From OMII01 sp947467385 (lineage in GTDB: Bacteria; Bdellovibrionota_C; UBA2361; OMII01), in NCBI GenBank assembly GCA_044360075.1, contig JBIKLA010000015.1:19871-83870 (forward strand): 64,000 nucleotides of DNA. The letters are read 5' to 3'. The position numbers were made by a program, and so were the translations under genes. This document shows, piece by piece, positions 44,373 through 52,531 of the stretch (the stretch's first letter is position 1; each line of letters opens with the position of its first letter). The notes beneath the pieces are model-generated. The model was not told the origin of the DNA, did not search any database, and worked only from the letters and a program-made list of their open reading frames with translations.

Positions 44373-44975
44373 TCATTCAATTTCGACGTGGAAACAGCCG
44401 CTAGTGGTGGCCCGCTCCGTTACGCCGGTATAGTCTGCGAAAAAGGTCTCTTTCTCGGCGAAAACCCGCATGGACTGCAGGGGCGGGGAGTAGCAGTGGA
44501 GAGTAACGAGCTCCTCACCGGACTTGGCGTAGTTTGCCACCACGTGGGTATCATCATGGCTGCTAACGGTGATGTTGCCAGCCGCTACGGTGTGGGTCCC
44601 GGTCGGAACAAGGGGGCCATGTCCGGAGGGAGAAAATCCTATCTCGCTCGCTTCGCCCCGCATCACATATACTCCGCATACGGAGCCGGAGTGGTCGTGT
44701 ATCGGCGTTTTTTGGCCGGGTTTCCAGCACAACAGCAGCAGGTCGACGAAGCCATTTGAGAAGATCCGGTTGCGGCAGTACGACTCTGGGTCGAAACGCT
44801 CGAACGCGGAGAGCTCGTCCCGATGCAGTGCCAGGGACTCTAGAAGCTTTTTCACTTCGGGCTCGGAGAGATGGGCGTTTAGGTGGTGAAGGGCACGAAG
44901 TGTGCTTACCAGGCCGCATGAGTTAGTCTCGGCTTGGTCAGCGATTTCTTTCGGCAGAGCTGCGTGAGAGGTCAT
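44373..44975 (-). CDS. Cysteine dioxygenase type I
   Basis: A 200-residue cupin that oxidises cysteine to cysteine sulfinate. Iron ligands: TPIHDHSGSVCG (two His near residues 92 and 94) and SHDDTHVVAN (third His). ETNSCGLVSTLRALHHL at the N-terminus and the YCRNRIFSNGFVDLLLLCW strand also fit bacterial CDO. ATG 44975 is preceded by AGGGTG; longer starts overlap the divergent Rrf2 gene. It diverges from the Rrf2 regulator with a 49-base gap, suggesting direct control in response to cysteine or iron-sulfur status. Confidence 0.9.
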   Translation of the reverse strand: MTSHAALPKEIADQAETNSCGLVSTLRALHHLNAHLSEPEVKKLLESLALHRDELSAFERFDPESYCRNRIFSNGFVDLLLLCWKPGQKTPIHDHSGSVCGVYVMRGEASEIGFSPSGHGPLVPTGTHTVAAGNITVSSHDDTHVVANYAKSGEELVTLHCYSPPLQSMRVFAEKETFFADYTGVTERATTSGCFHVEIE

Positions 44976-44985
44976 AGTGCACCCT

Positions 44986-44995
44986 ATAGGTCTAT
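44986..44995. promoter_or_regulatory. Candidate operator ATAGGTCTAT between cysteine dioxygenase and Rrf2 gene
   Basis: Perfect ATAG/CTAT inverted repeat with a 2-base centre in the 49-base gap between the divergent genes, overlapping the only place both promoters could lie. Short, so chance occurrence is possible. Confidence 0.35.
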
Positions 44996-45024
44996 GTTCA
45001 CTTAGTTTATCGGCTTTGTAAACA

Positions 45025-45453
45025 ATGAAGTTAACAAATAAATCAGAATACGCCCTTTTGGCACTCACCGCTTTGGCGCGTAACTATCAGAAAGGGTTAC
45101 TTTCTGGGGATGAATTGGCCGATGGGCAGGGGATACCCAAGAGATTCCTTCAGCAAATCCTGTTTGCCCTCAAGCGGGCCGGCTATGTTCATTCGGTGAA
45201 GGGCCAGGAGGGAGGCTACGAGCTGTCGAAGGACCCGCGAGACATAACCGTTGCAGAGATCGTACGCTTCTTTGAGGGCCCGTTAGCACCGACCACCTCG
45301 GTGAGCAAAAACTTTTACCAACCAAGCCCGATCGAGGGGGAGAAGGGGCTGATGAGCCTCTTTGCGAAGATCCGGAATGAGGTCGCCCAGATCCTTGAGG
45401 CTACCACCCTGGCGGAGGTAAGCGGCCTCGGAAAGCAGCGCGGCAGGCGCTAA
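45025..45453 (+). CDS. Rrf2 family transcriptional regulator
   Basis: A 142-residue winged-helix regulator: MKLTNKSEYALLALTALA and IPKRFLQQILFALKRAGYVHS with KGQEGGYELSKDP are the Rrf2 DNA-binding signature. The three-Cys Fe-S cluster motif of IscR/NsrR is absent, so it resembles CymR/YwgB-type members that sense cysteine metabolism through partners. It diverges from cysteine dioxygenase, the obvious target. The ATG has no clear ribosome site, so the transcript could be leaderless. Confidence 0.92.
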   Translation: MKLTNKSEYALLALTALARNYQKGLLSGDELADGQGIPKRFLQQILFALKRAGYVHSVKGQEGGYELSKDPRDITVAEIVRFFEGPLAPTTSVSKNFYQPSPIEGEKGLMSLFAKIRNEVAQILEATTLAEVSGLGKQRGRR

Positions 45454-45481
45454 TTGTCATCCGCGTGCGGTGGGCTAAGGT

Positions 45482-46129
45482 CTACTGAGGGAAGCGGCCT
45501 GTCCGCAGGAATGCTGCGGAGAGCTCCGCTGCCTGGGCGCTGAAGGGAAAGAGCCCATGAAAGATAGGGCGATGGATGGTGTCGGCGCTCGTTGCCAACA
45601 TGGCTTCGCGTGCCAGCACGAGCCCGTCGTTGTCCTCTCGAAAGAGGGGAACGAAGCCCCAGCGTGAGTTGAGCGCCCCTACAACGCATCCGATCTCAAG
45701 CTGGTTCGGAGTTTCCGAGAGGCACAGCGACCCAAGATCGCCTAGCACTGGACCGAAGATGGCGCGAATTGGCCTATACGGATTGAGCATCCGTGCAATA
45801 AGAGCGCCCTGGTGGGGAGAGCCGAGTGTAACAAGCCGCTTTAGCGGCGCGGCGGTGTCGCCGCGCAGATCCAGAGCGCGAGCAACGATTCCTCCAAGGG
45901 AGTGCCCGATAAAGGACACGGGCTCACCGCGGGTGTGTGTGCCTACGAAGGCATTGAGCTGCTCGACGGCGGCTGAGAGGGGGATGCGGCGCGAATGGTA
46001 ATCAAAGACATGAACGGTCGTTTCAGGGATGAGTCTTCGCAGGCGTCGTGCCAAGAGCCACATGTCGTGCCGTGAGCGGCCGAGGCCGTGGATGAGGATG
46101 GTATGCGGGGCGGGGAAATCGCTCGTCAT
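45482..46129 (-). CDS. Lipase-like alpha/beta hydrolase
   Basis: A 215-residue hydrolase. HTILIHGLGRS is the oxyanion strand-loop, FIGHSLGG the nucleophile elbow (catalytic Ser), followed by LVTLGSPHQGA; the acid and His are probably in the REDNDGLV and HGLFPFS segments. No signal peptide, so cytoplasmic. It resembles small lipase/PGAP1-like bacterial proteins. It ends 28 bases from the convergent Rrf2 gene. Confidence 0.85.
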   Translation of the reverse strand: MTSDFPAPHTILIHGLGRSRHDMWLLARRLRRLIPETTVHVFDYHSRRIPLSAAVEQLNAFVGTHTRGEPVSFIGHSLGGIVARALDLRGDTAAPLKRLVTLGSPHQGALIARMLNPYRPIRAIFGPVLGDLGSLCLSETPNQLEIGCVVGALNSRWGFVPLFREDNDGLVLAREAMLATSADTIHRPIFHGLFPFSAQAAELSAAFLRTGRFPQ

Positions 46130-46175
46130 GCGCGATAGTGTATCACGAGGGCACTGCGTGCGCTCGCGTGAACCG

Positions 46176-47045
46176 TCAATCGATGGCGCGCACCAGGTTT
46201 CGGCACGTTCCGAGCCCCTCTACCGAGTACTCGATGATGTCGCCATGGCTGAGAAACTGTGGTGGCTTCATTCCTGCCCCGACTCCTGAAGGGGTCCCGG
46301 TGCTAATGACATCCCCGGGGAGGAGCGTCATGAAATGCGAGATATACGAAACGAGGAGGGGAACCTTAAAGATCATGTCAGCAGTTGAGCCGTCCTGCGC
46401 GACTATGCCGTTGCGTGAGAGCTGGAGCTTCACGCGATCAAGATCGGGAAGCTCATCGGCTGTGAGGAGGAACGGCCCAAAGGGGGCGAAGGTGTCGCAA
46501 CTCTTGCCCTTGATAAACTGTCCGCCGCGCTCCTTCTGAAAAGCGCGCTCGCTGATGTCGTTCATGATGCAGTACCCTGCGATGTGCTTGTGGGAGTCAT
46601 GCTCTGTGACGTACGAGGCTCTCGTGCCGATAACGACTGCCAGCTCAACCTCCCAGTCGGTCTTTTCTCCGCCCCGTGGCAGGACGATATCGTCAAAGGC
46701 ACCGCACATGGCGGTCGTTGCCTTGCCGAAGATCATCGGCTCGGGGGGCAGCGCAGAGCCGGTCTCAATTGCGTGCTCACGGTAGTTAAGCCCGACGCAT
46801 ATAATCTTGCTTGGCCGAGCGATGGGAGGCGCGATGCGCACGGATGGCGCTACGCGCGGAGCGCTGTCGCTGTTCGTTGCAAGCCACGCCTTAAGCCGCG
46901 CTGGGCCACCTGTTGCGAAGAACTCTTCGTTGTAGTCTGGAATTGCGGCCGACACGTCGATACGGACGTGGCGCGGGTCGGAGTCATCTCCGACGAGCAC
47001 GCCGGGTTTCTCTAATCCGATCTCTCCGAAACGGCAGAGCTTCAT
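46176..47045 (-). CDS. Fumarylacetoacetate hydrolase family protein (YcgM-like)
   Basis: A 289-residue FAH-fold enzyme of the short type. KIICVGLNYREHA, EPMIFGKATTAMCGAFDDI, DWEVELAVVIG (metal Glu/Glu/Asp set), GYCIMNDISERAFQ and DVISTGTPSGVGAGM are the classical blocks. Members decarboxylate oxaloacetate, hydrolyse acylpyruvates or isomerise aromatic ring-cleavage products. It is a second FAH-fold gene besides 6704-7696, of a different subfamily. ATG 47045 begins the conserved MKLCRFG; it lies 7 bases after the MazG-like gene. Confidence 0.93.
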   Translation of the reverse strand: MKLCRFGEIGLEKPGVLVGDDSDPRHVRIDVSAAIPDYNEEFFATGGPARLKAWLATNSDSAPRVAPSVRIAPPIARPSKIICVGLNYREHAIETGSALPPEPMIFGKATTAMCGAFDDIVLPRGGEKTDWEVELAVVIGTRASYVTEHDSHKHIAGYCIMNDISERAFQKERGGQFIKGKSCDTFAPFGPFLLTADELPDLDRVKLQLSRNGIVAQDGSTADMIFKVPLLVSYISHFMTLLPGDVISTGTPSGVGAGMKPPQFLSHGDIIEYSVEGLGTCRNLVRAID

Positions 47046-47052
47046 GGCCGCA

Positions 47053-47613
47053 TTAGGAATTAGCAACCAGGCGCGAGAGGTCAACAGGCCGGTACGTGGA
47101 GGGCTTGCGCACTTTGCCGCGCGCGTCCTTGCCGACGGCGAAGAACTCACCGTTCACGTTGAGGACCTCGACCTTCACTACTTCCTCTGGCCACAACACA
47201 GAGAGCTCGCAATGCCACTCGTGCGCGGCGAGCTCGCGCTCCTCACTAACCCAGTCGGCTAGCCGCACGAACTTTTCAAGGTTGTTGTCGCACACAAGGT
47301 CGAACGCCTCTTCGAGCGGGATCCCGAACGCGCAGGCGTTCCAGTACATGGTGTAGGCTACATCGGCGAGACCGTCGACCATCTCGGTTGGGTCTGGCTC
47401 ATTCTTGGCCTCGTAGGACAGGGAATCGGGTGCGGTGATCGGAGTGCCGTTAACCACTGGGGTTACGCCGAGGCCGTGGATCACGTACTCAAGCACCTCA
47501 GAAAGCAGCAGCTGGGCGCCCAGCGCGCGCGTTTTAGGGTCGCCGTTCTCGATCTGCTGGCGGGTCTTCTGCCCAGCTAACGTCATGAAGGCTTGAATCT
47601 TTGCTGCATCCAT
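47053..47613 (-). CDS. MazG-like nucleoside triphosphate pyrophosphohydrolase
   Basis: A 186-residue all-alpha NTP pyrophosphatase-like protein. Metal-binding acidic residues occur in LLLSEVLEYVIHG and EMVDGLADVAYTMYW, followed by CDNNLEKF typical of the phosphoribosyl-ATP-pyrophosphohydrolase/MazG group. It probably removes non-canonical or surplus nucleotides. The ATG at 47613 follows GAGGT. It starts the two-gene unit with the FAH-family gene; the link between the two functions is not clear. Confidence 0.82.
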   Translation of the reverse strand: MDAAKIQAFMTLAGQKTRQQIENGDPKTRALGAQLLLSEVLEYVIHGLGVTPVVNGTPITAPDSLSYEAKNEPDPTEMVDGLADVAYTMYWNACAFGIPLEEAFDLVCDNNLEKFVRLADWVSEERELAAHEWHCELSVLWPEEVVKVEVLNVNGEFFAVGKDARGKVRKPSTYRPVDLSRLVANS

Positions 47614-47801
47614 AGGCACCTCTAAAAGGCAAACAAGCAAGAGCGTTACACGGTTGCGGGCGGTTAGCCCGAACGCCCCGTTGTTATACTACAACTAGCC
47701 CCAAAGCATAGCAGTTTGAGGCTGTTATCTTGGCGGGTGCACGGCATATTTAAGATCCGATGAGGCGCTTCCGATAGTAAAGGAAGGAAACGGAGGGCTT
47801 T

Positions 47802-48602
47802 ATGGCACAAGACACAATCCTTAATAATGACGTCGCGCTCCTCAAGAGCCTTAGCTCGCGCGTTGCAACGGAGATCCTGACCAAGATCGGTCAGGGGGTG
47901 ATTGCGCGGCCGGTGAGGCAAGAAGGCGTCGTTGCGCTTGATCCTTCGTTTATCTGGGTCATCGACTCAGGCTCTGTTGCCTTGGAGGCGCTCGACAAGC
48001 CCGTGCAGACGCTTACGGCCGGAGACGTTGTGGGGCCGTGGATCGTTGGCCTCGGGCCGATGCGATTGGTGGGGCTTGAGCAGAGCTCGCAGGTGCGTGC
48101 GTATGAGCGCGACAAGATGGAAGCGATCCTGCAGAAGGATGAGGGGCTCCTTAAGCTCTGGGCATCCTTTCTGTCGGTTGCCGCCACCTCGTACTTCGCG
48201 GCTTTTGCGCACTTAAAGGTTCAGAGCGTTCCCCCGCTTCCACAGTACCGCTCTTTTGGGCGAGGCGACGTTATCCTTAAGGAGGGCGACCTCAGCCGAG
48301 AGGTGCTCTCGCTCGTTGAGGGGGGCGCCGAGGTGTTCGTCCACGGAGAGAAGGTTGGGGAGATCCACCGCGATGAGCTCTTCGGCGCGCTGGCAGCGCT
48401 GACGGATTCGCCCCGCGGCGCCACGGTTGTGGCCTCAAAGCCCAGCGTCTGCATGGTTTTCGTGCGGGATGATTTTGAGGATCTCCTCAAGTCTCACAGC
48501 AAGATGATGAAGAAGCTGATGGAAGACATCGCGCGGGCTGTTGGTGACCTTAACGAGAAGGTTGCCAAGAAAGAGAAGTCTGCGCCGTGGCTTGCGCTCT
48601 AG
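47802..48602 (+). CDS. Cyclic-nucleotide-binding-domain protein without output domain
   Basis: A 266-residue protein with two cupin-like segments. Residues 145-235 fit a cNMP-binding fold: YRSFGRGDVILKEGDLSREV, EVFVHGEKVGEIHRDELFGALAAL and SPRGATVVASKPSVCMVFVRDDF, in the phosphate-binding-cassette position. A degenerate related half (residues 15-110) precedes it. No helix-turn-helix or kinase follows, only a charged helix. It is likely a sensor or adaptor. A strong SD (GGAGGG) precedes the ATG. Monocistronic. Confidence 0.8.
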   Translation: MAQDTILNNDVALLKSLSSRVATEILTKIGQGVIARPVRQEGVVALDPSFIWVIDSGSVALEALDKPVQTLTAGDVVGPWIVGLGPMRLVGLEQSSQVRAYERDKMEAILQKDEGLLKLWASFLSVAATSYFAAFAHLKVQSVPPLPQYRSFGRGDVILKEGDLSREVLSLVEGGAEVFVHGEKVGEIHRDELFGALAALTDSPRGATVVASKPSVCMVFVRDDFEDLLKSHSKMMKKLMEDIARAVGDLNEKVAKKEKSAPWLAL

Positions 48603-48627
48603 CCAAGCGGTATTTCTCAATTCATTG

Positions 48628-48688
48628 AAGGAAAAAAAGGTGGGGCGACATCGAAGGTAAAACCTTGTAAAAAACGATGTGCCCCGGG
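48628..48688 (-). terminator. Terminator of the Gly-rich secreted protein gene
   Basis: GGGGCGACATCG (48642-48653) pairs with CGATGTGCCCC (48675-48685) with one bulge, and an inner AAGGT/ACCTT hairpin sits in the loop. On the minus strand the stem is followed by ACCTTTTTTTCC, as in a rho-independent terminator. No T-run follows on the plus strand. Confidence 0.75.
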
Positions 48689-48701
48689 TTGATTAGGAAG
48701 G

Positions 48702-49172
48702 TTAGAAGGGGATTCGGAAGTTTCCAAATCGCGTGTAACCCTTCCCTCCTGCGTTAATGATCGACATGCCAGGGAATTTGATGTTGGGGTACTTGCCGTT
48801 AGCGAAGTTCCAACCCAAATTGCCTACACGACCATTTCCGCCGGGGCCGAACCAGAATGGGGGTCGCCCACGCCAGCCCTGGTTTCCACCGCTGCCAAAG
48901 ATTCCAAATCCCTGGCCTCCTCCAAAGGGGAACAGGTCACCGCTGTCGGCACCGGCCACAAGTCCGTCGTCCTTGGGAGCAGTGAGCTCCGCGAGACGAT
49001 CCTCAAGCTTTTGAGCCTGGCGCTGAAGTTCAGCCTTGTCCTCTAGGTCGACGACGGTTTCAATCGTCGCCTTCAGGTTCTTAAGGCGAGCCTTGGTGTC
49101 TTCAATTGACTCCTGGGCGAAAACGCCCGATGAAGCCATGAGAACCGCCCCTACCACTAATGCAAAACGCAT
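48702..49172 (-). CDS. Secreted Gly-rich protein of unknown function
   Basis: A 156-residue protein with a signal peptide (residues 1-19, cleaved after VFA). Residues 20-65 form a charged, coiled-coil-like helix (ESIEDTKARLKNLKATIETV), followed by a Gly/Trp/Phe/Asn-rich low-complexity region (residues 80-150, GGGQGFGIFGSGGNQGWRG). I do not recognise the family. Helix plus Gly-rich tail suggests a surface or matrix-type structural protein. A good SD (AAGGAAG) and its own terminator support it as a real gene. Confidence 0.8.
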   Translation of the reverse strand: MRFALVVGAVLMASSGVFAQESIEDTKARLKNLKATIETVVDLEDKAELQRQAQKLEDRLAELTAPKDDGLVAGADSGDLFPFGGGQGFGIFGSGGNQGWRGRPPFWFGPGGNGRVGNLGWNFANGKYPNIKFPGMSIINAGGKGYTRFGNFRIPF

Positions 49173-49487
49173 GCTTCACTTCCTTTCGTGAAAAAACGAA
49201 ACACGCTATCCGAAACACTGTACGTAACAGCTTCCGAAGCGCCGTGGACGTCCATAGTCGGGCGGCCAAGGCGCTTCAGAGCTGCTAACAAACCATCTCT
49301 TCGATGTCTTTACCCGTATGAAATTGCTGTGAGAGGTTATGGCGCGAGCAAGGCTACGCGTTACCTCGATGTCTAAGTTTATGACCTTCCTAGAGCTTGA
49401 TCAAATACTGAAGGGGGGCGTGTCTGAATCAGTCGATTTTAGAACCGCTGCTGCGGCATTGGATCCACTGCCGTTGGCCGAAAACGC
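49173..49487. other. Intergenic region with doubtful small frames
   Basis: About 315 bases upstream of the Gly-rich gene and downstream of the large orphan. Two overlapping short frames on the plus strand (GTG 49188-49376 and ATG 49369-49497) are seen; neither has a clear ribosome site. Otherwise only promoter space for the minus-strand gene at 49172. Confidence 0.4.
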
Positions 49488-49497
49488 TCAGGACTGA
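49369..49497 (+). CDS. Possible 42-residue small protein
   Basis: An ATG frame coding for MSKFMTFLELDQILKGGVSE and ending ...PLPLAENAQD, overlapping the 3' end of the large minus-strand orphan by 10 bases. The residue composition looks protein-like, but there is no clear SD and no known family. Low confidence. Confidence 0.2.
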   Translation: MSKFMTFLELDQILKGGVSESVDFRTAAAALDPLPLAENAQD

Positions 49498-51872
49498 AGC
49501 TTCTGGGACACGAGGTTATCGAGCTTCAAAAGCTCTGACGGGGCGATATTCCTCAGGAGGCGAGCGCAATCCCGCGAGCGAAGCAGGAGCCGCGCGGTGC
49601 GGAGTGACTCATCGGAGGACGATTCCTGAAGCCCATCGCAGAGCGTTCGTACGAGGTGGACGGCGAGCCTAGAATGTCTCGAAATGACCCCCGTGACCCT
49701 GCCTTGAAGGTGGTTTACCCGCGCGGGCTTAACGAGGCGCTCGTGCTTAAGGAGGCACTCCTTGAGGGAGGCGAACTGTGAGAGCTGAAGCGAGAGGTTT
49801 TCTACCCCTTGGGCGATCTCGGCGGCGGATGCCGAGCCCGATGGGAGCTTAGAAGACACAGTGGCGAGGTCGCGCTCGAAGGCCTCATGAATCTCGTTTA
49901 TGAGCTCAAGGGCGAGACGGTCGACCAGAGCTGCACGGTCCTTGATCAACTCAGAATCGATGCCTATGACGTTTGCGAGTTGCATAAATTGGTCTAGTGC
50001 TGCTGCGAATCCCTCTATGTCTCCGCGCTCAGAGGAGATCGCAAGCTCGCTGGCCAGAGAGGACGCGCAGTCGGCCGATTCCTGAAGCACCTCACTTCGC
50101 ACGGAATCGCGGTACTGCTTGACCTCCTGCTCGTAGGGAGAATCCCCAAAAGAGGATGGCCATGCCAAAACCTGTTCGATTCGTGCCATTAGGTCGCTGC
50201 CATCTTGTGGCTGCGTGAGCATAGAGAACGCGATGCGCAGGGGACCTAGCATACCGCTCGGCAGGTCAGCGACAGATTTTGCGAGAGCTGGATTCCGAAT
50301 GTGCGGCGCCAATAAGGGGAGGGACCGCTCAAAGGAGCCAATATCGTTGAGCAGCTGCTCGGCCGAATCGGGGGGCAGGCCCCTTCTCTCCCGCATGCAT
50401 GCGGAGGAGGTAAGGCTAAAGTTGGCGGACAGCACTGAAATGGTTCGGGCAAAGACCTCGCACAGCGGTGTCATCTGCCTCTCAAGGATTTCGGCGCGGA
50501 CAGCTGGCTCTCGAACCGACCATGACGCGGCAAATTCGACGATGTCGCAGAAGCTCCGTATGTTTGTCTCGGTAAAATGCTCTGGGTTAGCTACGAGGGC
50601 ATCCTGCTGCGCGCGGCTGGTGAGCGGGGTCGTGATGATGTGAAGAGACATAAGCCCCTCATTACATCCGTGGAAGCGCAGCCGAATGAGGACTTCGACG
50701 AACTGGGTGAGAGCTGGCGGCAGCTCGCCGACGAGCGACCCCTCGAGTTGGCTCAAGGACTCGACTGCGGCCGGGAGGGAGTTCATGAGCGCCTCAAAGA
50801 GTTCGCCGTCGCTATCAGACTTCTCATCGGGAGTCCAAGCCGCACCCGCGCGCATGAGGCCAAGCGATCGCTCAAGCGACTGGATCACCAAGGGGAGCTC
50901 CTGCTTCATTAGGGGCAGGAACGGGGCGAGGGCGCCCACTCGCCCTGGAGTGCGGTTTAGGATGCGGTGAATCTTCGCAGCAGAGGAGATGCTCTCAGGC
51001 ACATCTGCAGCGGTCGGGAGAAGGAAGCGCGGAGGAAGCTGGTCAAAGCAGCCCTCTTGCAGCGCCGTACGAACGCGCGAATACAGCCGTATAACCTCGG
51101 GGACATCGCCCAGATCACGGCGGCCTATGGCGGAATCCCAAAAGGCGCTAAGCGCCGCAACGGTCATGGAGACAATGGACTCTCCGCGTTCGCAAAACTT
51201 CTCGTACGAGTCGTCAGCGGCATCGAGCCACGCTAAGGCGCGAAGCTTAGCCAGCCCCGCGAGGGCCCCTTCAACGGCGCCAGTTCCAGTCTGGACTGTG
51301 AGCGTTGAGCGCGGGCATGCCACCGCTGAGGCGTGCCGGGCGGCGAGCTGTGAGCGCTCGGCGATAGCGGGCAGCGTCGACGCAAAGCAGCGCGTGATGG
51401 CAGCCCGAAGCTGGGACTCATCGGGTAGCTCCTGCCCGGTAATCGCTTTGGCCAGGAGCGATAGCTTCTCGTGCGAGCCGGATGGAAGGCTGCCTGTGGC
51501 CGCAAGTGTGGAGAGGTCACTAACCACGCTTTCCCGCAGCGCCAGCTGGTACACCACATCGCGCAGCTGCTGGCTGCGAATCTTTGCCGGAACTTCGATC
51601 GAGAAGCCACGATTGGTCTGCTCTCCCTTTGGGGCCGTTGTCTTGGTCTCGCGAATTGAGAGCTCTTGTGCGCCCGACGGTAGGAGGGATGCAACAGCCC
51701 TCGCCACGGTGTCGTCCAGCAGGAGGCGCTGCATCATGCGAGTCAGATCAGCCGAGTTGCCAACAATCGAGATGGCGGCTTCCGGATTAGCGGACAAGGG
51801 GCACGCGGGAGTAACGAGCGGGCCTCGGTCAGGCGTAGGGGAGGGGCCCCCTTTTTCCGGCGGTCTGAGCAT
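49488..51872 (-). CDS. Large helical protein of unknown function (orphan)
   Basis: A 794-residue soluble protein, almost entirely predicted helical, with no signal peptide, membrane segment or motif I recognise. The first 60 residues are Pro-rich and polar; the rest reads as successive 30-40-residue amphipathic helices (for example LTSRAQQDALVANPEHFTET, LLNDIGSFERSLPLLAPHIR), suggesting an alpha-solenoid or scaffold. Codon use looks like its neighbours. Upstream at 51873-51979 is only a short gap. The long opposite-strand frame (50989-51903) is a shadow. I cannot assign a role. Confidence 0.85.
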   Translation of the reverse strand: MLRPPEKGGPSPTPDRGPLVTPACPLSANPEAAISIVGNSADLTRMMQRLLLDDTVARAVASLLPSGAQELSIRETKTTAPKGEQTNRGFSIEVPAKIRSQQLRDVVYQLALRESVVSDLSTLAATGSLPSGSHEKLSLLAKAITGQELPDESQLRAAITRCFASTLPAIAERSQLAARHASAVACPRSTLTVQTGTGAVEGALAGLAKLRALAWLDAADDSYEKFCERGESIVSMTVAALSAFWDSAIGRRDLGDVPEVIRLYSRVRTALQEGCFDQLPPRFLLPTAADVPESISSAAKIHRILNRTPGRVGALAPFLPLMKQELPLVIQSLERSLGLMRAGAAWTPDEKSDSDGELFEALMNSLPAAVESLSQLEGSLVGELPPALTQFVEVLIRLRFHGCNEGLMSLHIITTPLTSRAQQDALVANPEHFTETNIRSFCDIVEFAASWSVREPAVRAEILERQMTPLCEVFARTISVLSANFSLTSSACMRERRGLPPDSAEQLLNDIGSFERSLPLLAPHIRNPALAKSVADLPSGMLGPLRIAFSMLTQPQDGSDLMARIEQVLAWPSSFGDSPYEQEVKQYRDSVRSEVLQESADCASSLASELAISSERGDIEGFAAALDQFMQLANVIGIDSELIKDRAALVDRLALELINEIHEAFERDLATVSSKLPSGSASAAEIAQGVENLSLQLSQFASLKECLLKHERLVKPARVNHLQGRVTGVISRHSRLAVHLVRTLCDGLQESSSDESLRTARLLLRSRDCARLLRNIAPSELLKLDNLVSQKLQS

Positions 51873-51979
51873 CCGCAGTAACTACGTTGGATGCGACGTT
51901 TAGTCAAAATCTCGGACGAGGGGACGCGTGACCGAGTCATCAGCAAGAGTTCGCATCGGTCGGTTTTGGACTCTGACGC

Positions 51980-52507
51980 CTAGCGCATGCCCGCAAAGAG
52001 GGCTCGATAGGATGCCCCGAGCTCTTGGTAGCCCAGAGCCGATGACAACAGCCCGCTCAGTTCCTGCTCGGTGAGCTGGCGCGAGACCTTGGCTGGGGTG
52101 CCGATAACGAGGCTGCGGGGCGGGATGACCATGCCCTTGGGGACGAGGGCGTGCGCGCCGACGATGCAGTGTTCTCCAACCTGGGCGTTGTCGAGAATGG
52201 TGGCTCCCATGCCTATGAGCGAGTTGTCTCCGATAGAGCAGCCATGAATGATCGCCCGATGTCCGACGGTGACGTTGCGGCCGATGACCGCATCCGCCAT
52301 GCCGTGGGAGGTGTGCACGAGAACGTGCTCCTGCAGGTTCGTGCCCTCGCCGATACGGATCGGGTTTATGTCGCCCCTAAGCACAGCATTGAAAAATATC
52401 GAGCAGCGCCCGCCAATGGAGACATCCCCTATGACCCAAGCGTCAGGGGCAACAAATGTTGTCTGGTCTACTGAAGGCGTCGCTGAACCGAAAGCGATGA
52501 TCGGCAT
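51980..52507 (-). CDS. Gamma carbonic anhydrase-like hexapeptide-repeat protein
   Basis: A 175-residue left-handed beta-helix protein of the gamma-CA/YrdA family. Hexapeptide repeats run from residue 15 to 140; zinc-binding His candidates lie in LVHTSHGM and VGHRAIIHG. AWVIGDVSIG and VLRGDINPIRIG are typical. These proteins are often annotated as carbonic anhydrases but activity varies. It lies 24 bases after the pyruvate dehydrogenase beta gene on the same strand and may be co-transcribed with pdhAB. Confidence 0.93.
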   Translation of the reverse strand: MPIIAFGSATPSVDQTTFVAPDAWVIGDVSIGGRCSIFFNAVLRGDINPIRIGEGTNLQEHVLVHTSHGMADAVIGRNVTVGHRAIIHGCSIGDNSLIGMGATILDNAQVGEHCIVGAHALVPKGMVIPPRSLVIGTPAKVSRQLTEQELSGLLSSALGYQELGASYRALFAGMR

Positions 52508-52531
52508 CTTTCCCTCTGGGAAGGCCGGCGC

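Noticed and set aside
50989..51903. 304-codon plus-strand frame opposite the 794-residue orphan
   Set aside because: Ser/Arg-rich low-complexity translation without ribosome site. The minus-strand frame is longer and of ordinary composition; still, neither has homology I can name, so this rejection is less certain than others.
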